Assembly: GCA_024280135.1 (NCBI GenBank)
Contig: JAJRQS010000225.1
Location: 1 to 15,932 of the forward strand
DNA: 15,932 bases
Origin: Bacteroidota bacterium
Lineage (GTDB): Bacteria > Bacteroidota > Bacteroidia > Chitinophagales > Saprospiraceae
Direction: 5' to 3'
Of this stretch, positions 13,244 through 15,932 are shown one piece after another (position 1 is the first letter of the stretch; each line of letters starts with the position of its first letter). The translations under genes were made by a program, and so were the position numbers. The notes below the pieces were generated by a model that saw only the letters and a program-made list of their open reading frames with translations, was not told the origin of the DNA and made no database searches.

Positions 13244-14722
13244 TTATTTTTGCTCTTTGATATAACCGATCCCTTCCAAATCCTTTTTTATTTCTGAATA
13301 AACTATAGGCGGTATCTTACCCAAAAGAATACTTTTCTTTTTGTTTTTTTTAGCCTCAACCAATTTATAAAAACGGACTTCCCCAAAAACAATATTGTCA
13401 TCCTCCCAAGCAACCGATAAACCACTTACGTGTAAATGAGCATAAAACCCTTTCTTTTCAAATGTTTTGATTAACGAATAATAACCACCGTCTCCTATTA
13501 TTTTGCGCCAACCTCTTTTTTCAAAATAAGATTGAATCCCTCGGGATATAAGGGCTGGTCTTTTGCCTTCATATTCTTTTATTTTAACGGCCCTTCGTTT
13601 CGTTGGGTGCACCGTAAAAGAAGGTCTATTCAACTGGTCAAAGGGCTGGTCTATTTCCAATTCAAAAAACATCTGATTCCAGTTTGTTTTTTGTTCCGTT
13701 GATAAGTACAATGGGTGTGCAATACCTACATATTGGTCTGGAGAAATATCCAATTCATCCTCCTCAATATTTAATATTGAAGCACTATCATCTACATAAA
13801 ACAAGTTTAATAATTTTTTATTTTCATCAAATACGCCCCACACCAAAGTCGAAGTATATATAAACATCACGGGGTTATTCAAGTAGTATTTCTGCCAATC
13901 AGTAAAGGTCCACTTTCGCTCCATGACCATGCACTTCTCTAGTCGTTCTTTTTGGATTTTAGTAACTTCTCTAATTTCTTTTTGAATAAATTTTAATTCA
14001 ATTTTAAGGTCTGCACTTGCTGCATTAGGAATAGATTTTCTTATTTTATTCTCTTCCGTAATAAAATGTAATTTAAAATCATCCGCTACAAAAACTCGTA
14101 CTTCTTCGCCATTAATGTCAATTGTTTTAAACAAGCCATCAAACCCAAAATCGGGCATGATAATCTCTGACAAATCATCAAGCTCAACACCTCTATCTTT
14201 TGCAGCCCGTTCAAATAAGTGTTCTGCTTTTTCTAATAATGAAATTTTACGGTGATACTTTCTAGAAACAAATTCTATGAATCGTAGCGCTCTGTCCGAA
14301 CCAATTGAGGCAACAGCTTCAATGACATATTGCGCCATTTTGACACGCCTTTTTTCTAAACTTCTAAAGAGTGTTTTTAATTTATCTAGCAATTGATCAT
14401 CTCCTAACAAACCCGCTAAGCTCAGAATATATTTATCTTTAGCAGCGGCGCCAGAAAGAACAAATCGGTCCAGAATAAATTCAGCAAAAACTTGTGACCG
14501 ATCTTGGTCAATCAGATCTAATAAAAACTTTGCCTCCTTGTCTGGCTGCATCGTTTTAATCTGTTTCATCCTATAGAATAAGAATCGAACCTGTGTACTG
14601 GTGAGCACTTCGCCCGATCGCAAATAAAGGGCAGGCAAGTCCGCTTCATCAAAATACTTGATCCGCCATTTTAATTTACCGGATTGATTAGAAATTAATT
14701 CATTTACCTGATCGATCGTCAT
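13244..14722 (-). CDS. DUF4132 (MolR-like C-terminal domain) protein
   Basis: The function is unknown. The 492-residue protein has a helical N-terminal half with HEAT-like pairs (about 75-180, for example VKMAQYVIEAVASIGSDRALRFIEFVSRKY) and then a DUF4132 domain. The block RALRFIEFVSRKYHRKI, LDDLSEIIMPDFGFD (182-196), the KEIREVTKIQKERLEKCMVMERKW region (248-271), STLVWGVFDE (291-300), YVGIAHPLYLS and QPFDQLNRPSF follow the DUF4132 pattern seen at the end of MolR/YehI-type proteins. It is far shorter than E. coli MolR and lacks a recognisable WGR domain. A TGA directly precedes the ATG in frame, so the start is well fixed. It lies 9 nt after the broken cytochrome-like gene and probably shares its transcript. 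Confidence 0.8.
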   Translation of the reverse strand: MTIDQVNELISNQSGKLKWRIKYFDEADLPALYLRSGEVLTSTQVRFLFYRMKQIKTMQPDKEAKFLLDLIDQDRSQVFAEFILDRFVLSGAAAKDKYILSLAGLLGDDQLLDKLKTLFRSLEKRRVKMAQYVIEAVASIGSDRALRFIEFVSRKYHRKISLLEKAEHLFERAAKDRGVELDDLSEIIMPDFGFDGLFKTIDINGEEVRVFVADDFKLHFITEENKIRKSIPNAASADLKIELKFIQKEIREVTKIQKERLEKCMVMERKWTFTDWQKYYLNNPVMFIYTSTLVWGVFDENKKLLNLFYVDDSASILNIEEDELDISPDQYVGIAHPLYLSTEQKTNWNQMFFELEIDQPFDQLNRPSFTVHPTKRRAVKIKEYEGKRPALISRGIQSYFEKRGWRKIIGDGGYYSLIKTFEKKGFYAHLHVSGLSVAWEDDNIVFGEVRFYKLVEAKKNKKKSILLGKIPPIVYSEIKKDLEGIGYIKEQK

Positions 14723-14731
14723 TCATCAAAG

Positions 14732-14994
14732 TTATTGCTTATAAGAGGCATGACAACTGATGCAAAAACTCATCGTTAGGGACAAGGCATTTAGTGCTTT
14801 TTCTTTGTCTTTTTCTTTAAATATTTCGCTCATATTATCTGCACTTGCGTGAAAATCCAAACCCTTTCGGCCTCGCTCGGAATTACTATTTCTGGCACAT
14901 CAGTCATGTTCGCATTCTCGTTTTCGCAAGAAAAAAGAAAGAAGAGAAAAAGGAATGGCGTAAATTTGATAAACTTTATACTTTGTTTTCGCAT
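14732..14994 (-). pseudogene. Small CxxCH cytochrome-type lipoprotein with a frameshift
   Basis: Two minus-strand frames join into one gene. From the ATG at 14994, the first frame gives a lipoprotein signal (MRKQ..., FLFLFFLFSC, C23) and ENENANMTDVPEIVIPS, but stops at 14832-14830. A second frame, open from 14899 to the TAA at 14734-14732, reads ERGRKGLDFHASADNM, then KEKALNALSLTMSFCISCHA and SYKQ. CISCH (14764-14750) is a c-type heme motif near the C-terminus, as in short cytochrome c'-like proteins with a distal pair of helices. The length of 263 nt is one short of a whole number of codons, so one base seems lost around 14880-14870 (ATT CCx GAG). A -1 recoding event or an assembly error would look the same; I see no canonical slippery heptamer. 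The repaired product would be about 87 residues, periplasmic or membrane-bound. Confidence 0.72.
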
Positions 14995-14997
14995 ATG

Positions 14998-15027
14998 CAA
15001 ATATACAAAGTTTTTTAGAATCTTCAA
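14998..15027 (-). promoter_or_regulatory. Promoter of the cytochrome-like gene / DUF4132 operon
   Basis: On the minus strand, TTG (15027-15025) is followed after exactly 19 nt by TATATTTG (15005-14998), matching TTG-N19-TAnnTTTG. The box ends 3 nt before the ATG at 14994, so the mRNA would start at or beside the start codon. It also argues against the longer in-frame start at 15027. Confidence 0.65.
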
Positions 15028-15088
15028 TCAGTCTAGTCTAGTTGGTGCATTATGAATCGTACAAAGCAACCATTTCTAATAAATGCTG

Positions 15089-15102
15089 TCTATAAAGATA
15101 GA
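15089..15102. repeat. Short inverted repeat upstream of the sigma factor gene
   Basis: TCTAT-AAAG-ATAGA is a perfect 5-bp inverted repeat with a 4-nt centre, ending 11 nt before the GTG start. It could be an operator or a small hairpin in the leader; chance is possible in this AT-rich sequence. No clear TAnnTTTG promoter is seen for the sigma gene. Confidence 0.25.
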
Positions 15103-15113
15103 AACGAATTTAA

Positions 15114-15650
15114 GTGAAGACAAGCCCAATCGGAAACAAGTTGGTCAATTCCTGTATTAACGGGGATAGAGAGGCGCAATATCGACTGTATAGTCAATAT
15201 AGCATCGCTATGTTCAATGTCTGTTTGCGTATTTTGCGAAAGCGAGAAGACGCAGAAGATGCTCTGCAAGATGCTTTTTCTTTGGTTTTTCGTAAGCTGA
15301 GTACTTTTAGAAATGAATCTACTTTGGGTGCTTGGATAAAGCGAATCGTCGTAAACACTTGCTTAAATGAGATAAAAAAACGCAAAGCCTTCTTCATTGA
15401 ATTAGATGAAGGAATGCATGTCGTTGATGAATCAATTGACATCCCTGAGTACAAACTAGAGGTTAGTAAAATTCAACAAGCGCTTGGGCTTTTACCAGAT
15501 GGATACCGGACGATTTGTTCTTTGTATTTGTTTGAGGGTTATGATCACCAGGAGATTTCAAGCTTGCTCGGAATCAGTGTTTCAACGTCTAAGTCTCAAT
15601 TGCATCGAGGAAAAAAGCTATTAAAAAAACAATTAATCGGCCATGGATAA
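15114..15650 (+). CDS. ECF-type RNA polymerase sigma factor
   Basis: This protein directs RNA polymerase to a stress- or signal-specific promoter set. Of its 178 residues, region 2 covers about 20-90 (EAQYRLYSQYSIAMFNVCLRI, then EDAEDALQDAFSLVFRKLSTF and WIKRIVVNTCLNEIKKRK) and region 4 covers about 118-170 (LPDGYRTICSLYLFEGYDHQEIS, LLGISVSTSKSQLHRGKKLL as the helix-turn-helix). There is no region 1 or 3, typical of ECF sigmas. The start is GTG at 15114: a TAA lies immediately upstream in frame and no ATG is available before region 2. The last 8 nt overlap the start of the anti-sigma gene, so the pair is translationally coupled. Confidence 0.93.
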   Translation: MKTSPIGNKLVNSCINGDREAQYRLYSQYSIAMFNVCLRILRKREDAEDALQDAFSLVFRKLSTFRNESTLGAWIKRIVVNTCLNEIKKRKAFFIELDEGMHVVDESIDIPEYKLEVSKIQQALGLLPDGYRTICSLYLFEGYDHQEISSLLGISVSTSKSQLHRGKKLLKKQLIGHG

Positions 15651-15932
15651 CTTAGAAAAATTCATACAACAACATCGGAAAGATTTTGACAACCAACAAC
15701 CTGCCCCAAAGGTCTGGGATCAGCTTTCAACCACCCTGCCTAACCCTATAAAAACCAACAAAATTTCATGGGCTAAAAAAATAAGCGTTGCCGCTGGATT
15801 GGCTTTATTAGTCGGCTTTAGCTATTTTGTCGGTCATTTTTCCGCAAGGAATCAAATAACAAACCCAGAAGTCGCGGAACTTTCGTCCCTCTATGAGCAA
15901 CAAATTGAAGCGAAAATCAAAGCTATTTCTGT
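15643..15932 (+). CDS. Membrane anti-sigma factor, N-terminal part (partial at window edge)
   Basis: This protein probably binds and holds the sigma factor encoded just upstream. The ATG at 15643 overlaps the sigma stop codon region by 8 nt. The 96 visible residues (my translation) start MDNLEKFIQQHRKDFDNQQP, with the APKVWDQL block near 21-28 that is common in Bacteroidota anti-sigma proteins. One membrane segment lies at about 47-66 (ISVAAGLALLVGFSYFVGHF), followed by the start of an extracytoplasmic, charged helical segment. There is no HxxxCxxC zinc motif, so it is not of the ZAS type. The rest lies outside the window. Confidence 0.82.
   Translation, partial: MDNLEKFIQQHRKDFDNQQPAPKVWDQLSTTLPNPIKTNKISWAKKISVAAGLALLVGFSYFVGHFSARNQITNPEVAELSSLYEQQIEAKIKAIS

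Noticed and set aside
14830..14899. Programmed -1 frameshift site in the cytochrome-like gene
   Set aside because: The zero-frame codons (GAA AGG GTT) do not form an X-XXY-YYZ slippery heptamer and I saw no clear stimulatory stem, so a mutation or assembly error is more likely; not excluded.
14995..15027. Upstream ATG at 15027 for the cytochrome-like lipoprotein
   Set aside because: It lies in the -33 element of a consensus promoter and adds 11 residues before an already complete lipoprotein signal.
15033..15041. CTAGTCTAG near-palindrome between the divergent genes
   Set aside because: It is only 9 bp, has no second copy, and is not placed at a fixed distance from a recognisable sigma-gene promoter.

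Overview
The window looks like chromosomal DNA from a gliding-lineage member of the Bacteroidota. The evidence is the AT-rich sequence, the ssb-gldE-gldD gene order, lipoprotein signals with a loose lipobox, an animal-type glutaminyl cyclase, and several promoters of the TTG-N17/19-TAnnTTTG type. No ribosome binding sites stand out. The multi-copy YegP-like protein makes me lean towards the Saprospiria, but that is only an impression. I see no tRNA, rRNA, CRISPR array, transposase or phage gene.

Left block (1-8445, all minus strand). Reading in the direction of transcription (right to left), it starts with a 711-residue membrane-anchored protein carrying four YegP/DUF1508-type modules. This gene has its own promoter and ends in a strong intrinsic terminator. 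Next come a putative lipoprotein with a clan-CD-peptidase-like His/Cys pair and a GHMP kinase that is probably mevalonate kinase, only 2 nt apart. Then come metF, a large secreted M14 zinc carboxypeptidase, and the start of a type 2 isopentenyl-diphosphate isomerase cut by the window edge. The kinase and the isomerase together indicate a mevalonate route to isoprenoids.

Middle block (8446-13240, plus strand). After a 0.4 kb non-coding stretch, five genes follow with 17-35 nt gaps and probably form one operon: ssb, gldE, gldD, a glutaminyl-peptide cyclotransferase lipoprotein and a voltage-gated K+ channel with a zinc-ribbon-like tail. GldE and GldD are gliding / type IX secretion-associated envelope proteins. 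The cyclotransferase would cap N-terminal Gln of exported proteins, and the M14 peptidase in this window has a predicted signal peptidase I site that leaves Gln first.

Right block (13244-15932). On the minus strand, a DUF4132 protein lies 9 nt downstream of a small CxxCH cytochrome-type lipoprotein whose reading frame is broken by a -1 shift. This broken gene has a good promoter almost touching its start codon. Divergently, on the plus strand, an ECF sigma factor overlaps by 8 nt the start of a membrane anti-sigma factor that runs off the window.

The observations most worth checking are the broken or recoded cytochrome gene, the four-module Cys-paired YegP protein, the clan-CD-like lipoprotein coupled to mevalonate kinase and placed just after a terminator, and two promoters that predict leaderless mRNAs.
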